Origin: Nostoc spongiaeforme FACHB-130
GTDB lineage: Bacteria > Cyanobacteriota > Cyanobacteriia > Cyanobacteriales > Nostocaceae
Direction of reading: 5' to 3'
Assembly: GCF_014698475.1 (NCBI RefSeq)
Contig: NZ_JACJTB010000014.1
Location: 1 to 64,000 of the forward strand
Length of the DNA stretch: 64,000 nt
Below the pieces are notes generated by a model, which made no database searches, was not told the origin of the DNA, and worked only from the letters and a program-made list of their open reading frames with translations. A program made the position numbers and the translations under genes. The stretch's first letter is position 1; every line of letters starts with the position of its first letter. Below are positions 35,252 to 42,988 of the stretch, in pieces.

Positions 35252-36178
35252 TTAAACCAGAGAATCTCCTCCTGATTGATTTAGGGTTAACCGTAAAACT
35301 GACAGACATAAAATTATTAAAAATAATATCAATCCAATTGTACAAGCATAGCTAATGTCTAAATTACTAAAAGCTTGTTCATATAAATAATAAACAATTG
35401 TTTTGGAACTACTGAGTGGCCCGCCTTGAGTCATAATATATACTTCTTCAAAAACTTTTGTGGCGGAAATTGCAGAAATTACTGCGACTAAAGCTAAATA
35501 AGGTCTCATTAAAGGGATTGTAATATCCCAATGTTTCTTAATACCATCCGAACCATCAATAGCGGCGGCTTCATAAACATCAGCCGGGATTGATTGTAAC
35601 CCAGCTAAATAAATTACCATATAGTAGCCTAACCCTTTCCACATAGTTACAGCCATCACGCTGGCTAGAGAAATTGGTAAAATCCCCAAAATTTTATCTG
35701 GACTAGTTAACCAAGGAATTCCTTCGGGGAAAATTCCTAAAGTTTTGAGTAACTGGTTCAGTAAACCGTTTTCAGCGTACAACCATTTCCAGGCGATACC
35801 TGCAACTACCATTGAAATTACTACTGGTGTATAGTATGCGGCTCTAAACCAACTTACACCACGCAGTTTTTGATTGACTAAAATTGCTAAACCCAGGGGA
35901 GTAATGACGAGAATGGGAACTACACCCACCAGATAAAGAAAGGTGTTTTCTAAAGTTTTCCAAAACACTGCATCTTTCCACAACCGCAGAAAATTGCCAA
36001 AACCTATCCATTGTGGTGGCTGGGAAATATCTTCGTAGCTGGTGAAACTGAGGTAAAAGGCTTGTAATGCAGGCCAAAAAACAGTTAACCCCAACAGTAC
36101 TAATGCAGGTAGCAAAAACAAGTATGGTGTCAGTCGTTGTTGGATGAAAATCCAATTTTTAGATGTTAGTTGACTCAT
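35252..36178 (-). CDS. Sugar ABC transporter permease (UgpA/MalF-like)
   Basis: The 308-residue protein has six membrane segments and the binding-protein-dependent permease signature EAAAIDGSDGIKKHWDITIP near residue 210, which contacts the ATPase. The LTPYLFLLPALVLLGLTVFW and FYLSFTSYEDISQPPQWIGF opening segments are typical of CUT1-family sugar permeases. No second permease, binding protein or ATPase gene is adjacent, so it must pair with subunits encoded elsewhere. The transported sugar is unknown. The ATG at 36178 is the only suitable start. Confidence 0.85.
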   Translation of the reverse strand: MSQLTSKNWIFIQQRLTPYLFLLPALVLLGLTVFWPALQAFYLSFTSYEDISQPPQWIGFGNFLRLWKDAVFWKTLENTFLYLVGVVPILVITPLGLAILVNQKLRGVSWFRAAYYTPVVISMVVAGIAWKWLYAENGLLNQLLKTLGIFPEGIPWLTSPDKILGILPISLASVMAVTMWKGLGYYMVIYLAGLQSIPADVYEAAAIDGSDGIKKHWDITIPLMRPYLALVAVISAISATKVFEEVYIMTQGGPLSSSKTIVYYLYEQAFSNLDISYACTIGLILFLIILCLSVLRLTLNQSGGDSLV

Positions 36179-36712
36179 AACCTTGTGAGTTCGACAACAA
36201 AGCTAACTCATATTACACGAATAGTTGCGGTTGGAGAGCGATCGCATAAATTGAGATTTGAGAATTGCTGTCTCAATGATTTTTTAGTTTATCAATTGTA
36301 ATTATCGCTTAACTTGGAGCGATCGCCTGATTAACTGTAGGCAATGGTAACGCGATCGCCCCAGTAAAATGAAAGTCGGTTAGGTAAAATGTAGCGTAAA
36401 CCAGCAATACCAAGTTTTTAAATGTTGGGTTTCGCTATCATCTCACTTCTCAAATGGGGATTTCGATTTGAAATTCTGCACCCTGACCAGGAGCCGAAAT
36501 ACAGTTTAACTTACAGTTTCTGTTAAATGTGGAGTCACCATGAAATTAAGTTAAATCTTGAGGATTTTTTCAAGATTTATTGTTCCCATCAGCTAGGAAT
36601 ATATTTATCTTCCAGAATAAAATTAAGCTATTTTCATATAAATCTTCAAGAAACGCTTTTTTTTATTTTTGACTTGATTCTGTTCTTTTAGCCTTTCCCA
36701 AACCCTTGATTT
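36179..36712. other. 534-bp gap upstream of the ABC permease
   Basis: The region between rnz (3' end at 36713) and the permease start contains three HIP1-like sites (near 36240, 36320 and 36354) and AT-rich sequence with a T-run at 36657-36670. No gene, recognised repeat or clear terminator was found. Confidence 0.4.
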
Positions 36713-37675
36713 TTAACTTACAGGCACTTCTTTCAACTCTACTTCTCGCCGTCGAGGGACATCATAAGTCATAAAATCATAAGCCATATCTGTCTTAGGA
36801 AAAATTGCCCGTGCTTCCTGAAGCAAATCTTTCAATTCTATGGGGTTGCCTGGAGCGTAGCGAGGGCTAAAATGAGTCATGATTAACCGATGGGAACCAC
36901 CTGCTAAAGCTGTTTGTGCTGCCATTGTGGTTGTTGAATGTAATCTTTGAAAAGCCATCTCTGCGTCTTGATGGGCAAAGGTCGCTTCGTGAATTAACAC
37001 ATCCGCATCTTTAGCTAGTTCTACCGCACCTTCTGTATAAATTGTATCTGTGCAGTAAGCTATTTTGCGGCCAATTTCTGTGGGGCCACAAAGTTCAGCA
37101 CCGTTAATTACTCTCCCATCTTCCAAGGTGACAGTTTCACCCCGTTTGAGTTGACCGTAAATCCGACCAGCAGGAATTTGCAGTGCTTTGGCTTTTTCGA
37201 CATCAAAACGTCCAGCGCGGTCTTTTTCGGCTACTCGATAACCAAATGCGGTAATTCGATGATGCAACTGGCCACAGGTGACAGTAAATTCCTGATCTTC
37301 GTAAACTACACCTGGACGGATAGCATGAACTTTAATCGGGTAAGAAAAGTGTGTATGAGAATATTTTGATGCCGATTGGATATATTCATTTAATCCCGGC
37401 GGCCCGTAAATATCAATTCTGTCCACATTGCCAGCTAAACCACAACTAGCCAACAAACCCATCAAGCCAAAAATATGGTCGCCGTGCAGATGGGTAATAA
37501 AAATTCGGGAAAGTTGACTGATTTTTAGGTCACTCCGCAAAATTTGGTGCTGAGTACCCTCACCACAATCGAATAACCATAGCTCTGCCCTTTGGGGTAA
37601 TCTTAGGGCGACGCTAGAGACATTACGCGATCGCGTTGGTACACCGGAACTTGTCCCTAAAAATGTTATCTGCAC
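36713..37675 (-). CDS. rnz: Ribonuclease Z (tRNA 3' endonuclease)
   Basis: RNase Z removes the 3' trailer from tRNA precursors. The 320-residue short-form enzyme has the N-terminal FLGTSSGVPTRSRNVSS, the metal-binding H-x-H-x-D-H in THLHGDHIFG near residue 64, later metal-site residues in CTDTIY and in LIHEATFAHQD, and THFSPRY near the C-terminus. The start is a GTG (MQITFLG). The length of 310-320 residues fits bacterial RNase Z. It stands alone between longer intergenic gaps. Confidence 0.95.
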   Translation of the reverse strand: MQITFLGTSSGVPTRSRNVSSVALRLPQRAELWLFDCGEGTQHQILRSDLKISQLSRIFITHLHGDHIFGLMGLLASCGLAGNVDRIDIYGPPGLNEYIQSASKYSHTHFSYPIKVHAIRPGVVYEDQEFTVTCGQLHHRITAFGYRVAEKDRAGRFDVEKAKALQIPAGRIYGQLKRGETVTLEDGRVINGAELCGPTEIGRKIAYCTDTIYTEGAVELAKDADVLIHEATFAHQDAEMAFQRLHSTTTMAAQTALAGGSHRLIMTHFSPRYAPGNPIELKDLLQEARAIFPKTDMAYDFMTYDVPRRREVELKEVPVS

Positions 37676-37799
37676 AGCGTTTTTTTGTTTCCCTATTACT
37701 GATTTTGGCTCTTTATTCTATATGGTGACATAACAGAATCTAGAATATAGAAGTCAGAATTGTGAAAGCGTTTGATAATGTCTATTCTCAGACTTGAAA

Positions 37800-37862
37800 A
37801 ATTTTTCTCTGATATCCTAATTTATTCATACTTCTGAATTCTGACTCCTGAATTCTTATATA
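37800..37862. repeat. Dispersed GAATTC-type repeat
   Basis: TTCTGAATTCTGACTCCTGA (about 37832-37851) and a partner upstream (GAAGTCAGAATTGTG near 37749-37763) form a loose palindrome. Related units occur at 24490-24530 and 40171-40200. No gene lies between rnz and the next gene. Confidence 0.45.
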
Positions 37863-37929
37863 AAAATACCGCAGTTTTGCTGATAAACCACGGTTACAAA
37901 CCTTTTGTTATGAATTGCCTAACTCAAGT

Positions 37930-38361
37930 TTATTTACTTTTGGCGGAAAGATTTTCTAACAAGCGATCGCGAATTCCCATCAGTCGGGTTTGATTATCAA
38001 TTGCCGAGCGTGGTGCTGGTAAATCAGTATTCGGCCAACCGGGTAAATTATTGCATGGGCAAGTTTCTGCTGGCATTCCTACGTTTCTCATCGGAACCGG
38101 CATATTACAACGGCTACAAGGTGATACTTCCCATGCGGCTGTCAGTAATTCGGCAATGGTTTCGTGAGTGCCTTCTAAATAACAATCACCAGATTCTGGC
38201 GAAATAATTTTCTGCCAACACTCTTCAAATTCCTGGCTATAGAGATCGCCTCTATATACAGGTTGAGGCAACAAGCTTGCTACCCCATTACCAACCACTA
38301 CTCTCTTACCCAACTGAAACCAGTAGGCGAGATACTTTTTGACATCTTCTGTGTTTGCCAT
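37930..38361 (-). CDS. Conserved cyanobacterial protein with paired CxxC/CxC motifs
   Basis: The 143-residue product starts MANTEDVKKYLAYWFQLGKR, with the ATG at 38361 preferred to a longer frame through an AT-rich leader. The second half has SPCSRCNMPVP and ETCPCNNLPGWPN, giving C-x2-C and C-x-C pairs that could bind zinc. The end (LMGIRDRLLENLSAKSK) is helical. The family appears cyanobacterial and no function is known to me. It lies 129 bp downstream of cobU on the same strand, with an AT-rich gap, so an operon is possible but not certain. Confidence 0.65.
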   Translation of the reverse strand: MANTEDVKKYLAYWFQLGKRVVVGNGVASLLPQPVYRGDLYSQEFEECWQKIISPESGDCYLEGTHETIAELLTAAWEVSPCSRCNMPVPMRNVGMPAETCPCNNLPGWPNTDLPAPRSAIDNQTRLMGIRDRLLENLSAKSK

Positions 38362-38490
38362 ACCACGATTGTACATTCGGCATGAGGAGACTTGCTCTGT
38401 ATATAGTATTAATTTTCTATTAAAAATTTGACCCTCCATCGGTAGACAAAATAATAATCAAGTTCTCTTCATTTTTCTTAATTCAATAAT

Positions 38491-39048
38491 TTACAATTCC
38501 TCATTTATCGCTGTTGGCAATGATGTACCCAGCACACTTAAATTCAATACATGACCACCAGCTACAAGATAAACCGTGTCACAAACAACACCTAATTGCC
38601 GCACCAAAGTACCCAGGCGATCACGGAATTGTCTACCGATAGGGTAAGCAGGAACCACACCCCAACCGACTTCTTCCGCTACGAATAGCATATCGGCGGC
38701 TACGAGTTGTACTGTGTCTAAAAACTCGGCAATTGTATTTTGCCAACTAATTTCATCCTCATCTAATAGATTTGTCACCCAAGTTCCCAAAGAATCAACT
38801 AACAAACAACTCTGGGGTTTAGCATCAGCCAAAGTAGCTGATAATTCTCTAGGTACTGCTAAAGTTACCCAATTTTGCGGACGGCGCTGTTGATGTGCCG
38901 CAATGCGTTTTTGCCACTCAGGATCATCAGGATTTTCGGTAGCAGTGGCAATATAAACTACTTGTTTACCTAACTGCTGGGCAAGATATTCTGCCCATTC
39001 ACTTTTTCCCGACCGAGCAGCCCCTGTAATTAAAATGACTTTACCCAC
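38491..39048 (-). CDS. cobU: Adenosylcobinamide kinase / guanylyltransferase
   Basis: CobU phosphorylates adenosylcobinamide and then adds GMP, activating it for attachment of the lower ligand in cobamide synthesis. The 185-residue product has the P-loop GAARSGKSEWAEYLA at residues 8-22, VYIATATENPDDPEWQKRI (with the usual catalytic-His region IAAHQQRRP), LLVDSLGTWVTNLL, and VAEEVGWGVVPAYPIGRQFR, all typical. The start is a GTG preceded by GAGG. Together with cbiD at 18.4-19.5 kb it shows that this organism makes a cobamide. Confidence 0.93.
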   Translation of the reverse strand: MGKVILITGAARSGKSEWAEYLAQQLGKQVVYIATATENPDDPEWQKRIAAHQQRRPQNWVTLAVPRELSATLADAKPQSCLLVDSLGTWVTNLLDEDEISWQNTIAEFLDTVQLVAADMLFVAEEVGWGVVPAYPIGRQFRDRLGTLVRQLGVVCDTVYLVAGGHVLNLSVLGTSLPTAINEEL

Positions 39049-39225
39049 AAATTTTTCCTCATACTTTGAGAAGATAATTTTGAGTTTGTTTGTTGCAAAT
39101 ATCTTTTAAAAGATAAAATTAGCACCAGATTAATTTGTGCCAAAATTGGCAAAAGCCAAAACTCCCAACTAACCTTTGTGAATGATTAAACACCACAAAG
39201 AGCAGCAAACTCACAGGATATGCTT

Positions 39226-40038
39226 ATGAAAACAGGGCTAAAACGGATTGAAGCGACTCTACATGATCTCGGAAATCGAGACAACGCCACAGTCGAAGCT
39301 GGAGATTCGCCAAAGCAGCCAGTATCTTTTAGAATTAGTGTCTCTACCAAAGCTGCTACCCCAGATGTAGATATATCTGATGAGCCAAGTGTGACACCAG
39401 AACTCACAGAAAATCTAGAGATAAATTCTGTCTACGACAGCACTATTGAACAGCATTTATTTGCAGAACATCCGGCTGTAGATACATTTTCCGCTAAAGA
39501 AATAGGTAATAAAACTCCCAGCCTACCTAAGTTTAAAACTCCTAGCTTTAGTAACCATCGCCACGGAGCTAACCCAGCCTTAGCCATGAATTTGCTCCAA
39601 GAAATTCAAATTCATGTAGCGGGTTGGCAACAAGAACTGCAACATATCCTGCAACAAATTCAAGAGCTATATTTAGAAGGGCCGATAGTCAACGGTTGGT
39701 TAGAGTCTAATCCTAAAGAACCAGAACAACCAGGAACCGCCACACTCCGCCACGCGGAAGTTGACCGCTTGATGAACTATGTTGAAGAACTCTGCACTAC
39801 TGGGAATAAAGACGCTTATCAATTTTCGCGCACAGGATATCGGCTGTGTGGCTTGGATGGTTCGGGTAAAGTTTGGTCACGTCCCTGTCCACCAGATCAG
39901 GTACCGACAGTGAGTATGGCGATCGCACGACATCAAAAACTCCGCCAATTATTAGCACGCAAACAATATCTCGAAACCCGTCTGAGTCAATTAGCCGAAA
40001 CTCTCGTAGTTTTACACAGCCATATTCAACAAGCTTAA
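39226..40038 (+). CDS. Conserved hypothetical protein, coiled-coil C-terminus
   Basis: The 270-residue product (ATG at 39226, AGGA seven bases upstream; an ATG six bases earlier is less well spaced) has a low-complexity acidic N-terminal half. The better-ordered C-terminal half has ALAMNLLQEIQIHVAGWQQE, a helical EVDRLMNYVEELCTTG stretch, SRTGYRLCGLDGSGKVWSRP, and a terminal coiled coil (LRQLLARKQYLETRLSQLAE). The YRLCGLDGSGKVW segment resembles a beta-hairpin of unknown function. It is divergent from cobU. I do not recognise a family. Confidence 0.6.
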   Translation: MKTGLKRIEATLHDLGNRDNATVEAGDSPKQPVSFRISVSTKAATPDVDISDEPSVTPELTENLEINSVYDSTIEQHLFAEHPAVDTFSAKEIGNKTPSLPKFKTPSFSNHRHGANPALAMNLLQEIQIHVAGWQQELQHILQQIQELYLEGPIVNGWLESNPKEPEQPGTATLRHAEVDRLMNYVEELCTTGNKDAYQFSRTGYRLCGLDGSGKVWSRPCPPDQVPTVSMAIARHQKLRQLLARKQYLETRLSQLAETLVVLHSHIQQA

Positions 40039-40342
40039 AGAATTAAAGACGAATTCCGAAGAAACGCGGTTGGTGGGTTGGAATTTTTTGTTATAGATTA
40101 GCACAGAGCAGGCGACCGTTGGATAGCAGGCTGTAGTCTCAAATCCAAGGGTGACAACTTAAAAAAGAATACAGAATGCAGAATTCAGAATTCAGAAGCA
40201 ATGAGTAATAGGTATAATCCTGCACTAATTGTTCATCCACTGAATCTTTGATGAGTGTGTGGTGTTTCACTGTTAATACAGTAACCATCCGCCGCACTGT
40301 CTCCTCCTGACTCCTGAATTCTCTGTTGTTAAACTTAATCCT
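40039..40342. other. Gap before the glycan cassette
   Basis: The 304 bp include a dispersed repeat (GCAGAATTCAGAATTCAGAA, about 40177-40196) and its relative CTCCTGACTCCTGAATTCTC near 40304-40323. No gene is seen. The promoter of the glycosyltransferase gene must lie here. Confidence 0.4.
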
Positions 40343-41275
40343 ATGTCAGACATCCAAATCTCTGCCATTATCTGTACTCACAATCGAGATACCTATTTAG
40401 GTGCGGCAATTGATAGCCTGTTAGCGCAGGACTTCGCCGCCGATTTTGAGGTGATAGTGGTAGATAACAACTCCAGCGATCGCACCCGCGAAGTTGTCGA
40501 ACAAAGAGCCTGCAACCCCCGTTTAAAGTATATCTTTGAACCCACCACCGGCTTATCAGTTGCTCGGAACACTGGTGCTAAAGTTGCGCGTGCCGAAATT
40601 TTAGCTTATTTAGATGATGATGCTGTCGCCAGCGATCGCTGGTTGCAAGTATTGTATTCTGCCTATCAAAGCAACCCCAAACTAGCGATCGCTGGTGGCA
40701 AAGTCACACTTTTATGGCCGCCGACAGTCCAACCACCCAAATGGCTATCCTCTGGGTTAGCCGGTAATTTGGGAGCTTATGATCTAGGTGACAAAATAGT
40801 TTATATCGATCAACCAGGCTTAACCCCCAGAGGCTTAAATTATTCCATCCGACAGAGTTTTCTGGCAGAAATTGGTGGTTTTGACCCCCATCTTGGTCGA
40901 GTCGGCAAAAACTTGTTATCTAATGAAGAGTTGCAAATGACAGAATTTGCACTCCAGCATGGCTGGCAAGTTGCCTATCTGCCAGAAGCTTTAGTAGCGC
41001 ATAACGTTGCACCCGAACGGCTCAATCGCTCTTGGTTTTTGAATCGCGGCTGGTGGCAAGGTATCAGTGAATGCTACCGAGAACAACTTGCAGGCAAAAC
41101 AGGGAGCCGTCAGTTATTACGCGGTAGTGAGCGTTTGATTCGGGGTTTATATAAATCATTACAGTATTTTTCTGACCCAGCAGAACGCTTCGACAAACTT
41201 GTGTATACATATTGTCAAATAGGTTATTTAAATGCTGCTATTCAGGGTCTGCTGTCTACATCCCATAAAAAATAA
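40343..41275 (+). CDS. Family 2 glycosyltransferase (first of cassette)
   Basis: The 310-residue soluble GT-A enzyme opens with ISAIICTHNRDTYLGAAIDS and has VIVVDNNSSDRT, the GLSVARNTGAK segment, and the metal-binding Y-L-D-D-D-A pattern at about 93. The acceptor region includes NLLSNEELQM. No membrane segment is evident, so it acts in the cytoplasm on a lipid-linked or nucleotide-linked acceptor. The second glycosyltransferase starts 15 bp later and the acetyltransferase follows, so the three probably assemble or modify one exopolysaccharide. The sugar specificity cannot be read from the sequence. Confidence 0.88.
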   Translation: MSDIQISAIICTHNRDTYLGAAIDSLLAQDFAADFEVIVVDNNSSDRTREVVEQRACNPRLKYIFEPTTGLSVARNTGAKVARAEILAYLDDDAVASDRWLQVLYSAYQSNPKLAIAGGKVTLLWPPTVQPPKWLSSGLAGNLGAYDLGDKIVYIDQPGLTPRGLNYSIRQSFLAEIGGFDPHLGRVGKNLLSNEELQMTEFALQHGWQVAYLPEALVAHNVAPERLNRSWFLNRGWWQGISECYREQLAGKTGSRQLLRGSERLIRGLYKSLQYFSDPAERFDKLVYTYCQIGYLNAAIQGLLSTSHKK

Positions 41276-41290
41276 CAAATAACAACATAT

Positions 41291-42232
41291 ATGTCCTCTA
41301 AAATTTCCGTCTCAGTCTTAATTCCTGCCAAAAACGAAGAAGCCAATTTACCGGCTTGTTTGACCAGCCTCCAAAGAGCAGATGAAATCTTTATTGTCGA
41401 TTCTCAAAGCACTGATAAAAGTCTGGAAATTGCTAACAGTTACGGTGCTAATGTTGTGCAGTTTCACTTCAATGGACGCTGGCCAAAAAAGAAAAATTGG
41501 TCTTTAGATAACTTACCTTTCCGTAACGAATGGGTACTAATTGTTGATTGCGATGAACGCATTACTCCCGAATTATGGGATGAAATTGCTCAAGCAATTC
41601 AAAATGAAGAATATAGCGGTTACTATCTCAATCGCCGCGTATTTTTCTTAGGTCAATGGATTCGTCATGGTGGGAAATATCCCGATTGGAATTTGCGTTT
41701 GTTTAAACACAAAGCTGGTCGTTACGAAAACCTCAATACTGAAGATATCCCCAACACTGGTGATAACGAAGTTCACGAACATGTGATTTTGCAAGGTAAA
41801 GTGGGATATCTAAACAATGATATGCTCCATGAAGACTTTCGTGATTTGTTCCACTGGCTAGAAAGACACAATCGCTATTCTAATTGGGAAGCGAGAGTTT
41901 ATTACAATCTGCTGACTGGTCAAGGTGACACAGGTACAATTGGCGCTAACTTATTTGGTGATGCCGTTCAACGTAAACGTTTTCTCAAGAAAGTCTGGGT
42001 ACATTTGCCTTTTAAACCAGTTTTACGGTTTATTTTGTTCTATATTATTCAGCGTGGTTTTTTAGATGGCAGAGCCGGATATATTTATGGCCGCCTACTG
42101 AGTCAATATGAATATCAAATTGGGGTGAAACTGTATGAATTACGTAGTTGTGGCGGTAAATTAAATACAGCCAATACTGCTAAATCTGCGCCGCCATCTC
42201 TCCCCCAAAAAATTGAGCAAACGGCAGTTTAG
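41291..42232 (+). CDS. Family 2 glycosyltransferase (WaaE/KdtX-like)
   Basis: The 313-residue enzyme has VSVLIPAKNEEANLPACLTS, IFIVDSQSTDKSLEIA, and the D-C-D-E metal site in WVLIVDCDERITPEL. RVFFLGQWIRHGGKYPDWNL, then RLFKHKAGRYEN and VHEHVIL are strongly typical of the WaaE/KdtX-like GT2 group, which adds glucose to lipid-A core or exopolysaccharide. It starts 15 bp after the first glycosyltransferase. The Ala/Pro-rich tail (NTANTAKSAPPSLP) is variable. A role in hormogonium-type or capsular polysaccharide is likely from its HpsU-like neighbour. Confidence 0.88.
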   Translation: MSSKISVSVLIPAKNEEANLPACLTSLQRADEIFIVDSQSTDKSLEIANSYGANVVQFHFNGRWPKKKNWSLDNLPFRNEWVLIVDCDERITPELWDEIAQAIQNEEYSGYYLNRRVFFLGQWIRHGGKYPDWNLRLFKHKAGRYENLNTEDIPNTGDNEVHEHVILQGKVGYLNNDMLHEDFRDLFHWLERHNRYSNWEARVYYNLLTGQGDTGTIGANLFGDAVQRKRFLKKVWVHLPFKPVLRFILFYIIQRGFLDGRAGYIYGRLLSQYEYQIGVKLYELRSCGGKLNTANTAKSAPPSLPQKIEQTAV

Positions 42233-42242
42233 GAAGTATGGA

Positions 42243-42284
42243 TTGAAGGAGGCAGGAGGCAGAAGGCAGAAGGCAGGAGGTAAA
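42243..42284. repeat. Short tandem heptamer repeat (GGCAGAA/GGCAGGA)
   Basis: A run of GGCAGGA and GGCAGAA units (GGAGGCAGGAGGCAGAAGGC followed by AGAAGGCAGGAGG) lies just past the second glycosyltransferase stop. A second heptamer run (AATGACGAATAACAAATAAC type) at about 42401-42440 reaches the HpsU-like start codon, so repeat-derived sequence forms that gene's leader. Confidence 0.65.
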
Positions 42285-42424
42285 AGTCTTACTATAACTA
42301 GCATTCGTGCTTTCTCAATGTCCTAATTTATACTCCGACTGCTTTATTTAGACGTGAGAGACTGGGTAGTATGATTTTCCCAGTCTCTTTTGTTTATTGA
42401 CGAATGACGAATAACAAATAACCA

Positions 42425-42988
42425 ATGACAAATAACCAATCCTTTGTAGATTTACGCAAGTATGACCAATCCTGGTTTGACCGTGGTCGTCCAGGCTGGT
42501 ATGTTTTGTTGTGGTGGTTTGTACAGGCGATCGCCTTTCCCTTAACTCCCCATCCTTTTAATGGTTTGCGTTGTTTTTTGCTGCGACTATTCGGGGCGCA
42601 TATTGGTCAAGGTGTATTAATTCGACCCACAGCCCGCTTCACTTATCCGTGGAAAGTTACCATCGGTGACTATAGTTGGATTGGTGATGATGTAGTTTTA
42701 TACAGCTTGGATAAAATTAATATCGGTGAACACTGTGTGATTTCCCAAAAAACCTACTTATGTACGGGTAGTCACGACATCCAAGACCCGGCTTTTGGGT
42801 TAAAAACAGCACCAATTACTATTAGTAATGGGGTGTGGATTACAGCCGATTGTTTTGTTGGCCCTGGGGTAGAAATTGGTGCAAATGTTGTGATTGGCGC
42901 TCGTAGTACTGTATTTGCCAATTTGCCCCCTGGACAAGTTTGTTGGGGTAGTCCTTGTAAACCGCAGTATCCCAGGTTGAAAAATTAA
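42425..42988 (+). CDS. hpsU: WcaF-type acetyltransferase, HpsU-like
   Basis: This 187-residue left-handed beta-helix (hexapeptide) acyltransferase begins NNQSFVDLRKYDQSWFDRGR. It has a hydrophobic helix (residues 25-42), hexapeptide turns from about 70 (TIGDYSWIGDDVVLYSL, NIGEHCVISQKTYLC), the catalytic His in TGSHDIQDPAFG, and VCWGSPCKPQYP. It matches the WcaF/HpsU group that O-acetylates hormogonium polysaccharide needed for gliding in Nostoc. It follows two glycosyltransferase genes after a 192-bp repeat-filled gap. The stop is convergent with the kinase gene. The symbol is given from recognition, without alignment. Confidence 0.75.
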   Translation: MTNNQSFVDLRKYDQSWFDRGRPGWYVLLWWFVQAIAFPLTPHPFNGLRCFLLRLFGAHIGQGVLIRPTARFTYPWKVTIGDYSWIGDDVVLYSLDKINIGEHCVISQKTYLCTGSHDIQDPAFGLKTAPITISNGVWITADCFVGPGVEIGANVVIGARSTVFANLPPGQVCWGSPCKPQYPRLKN

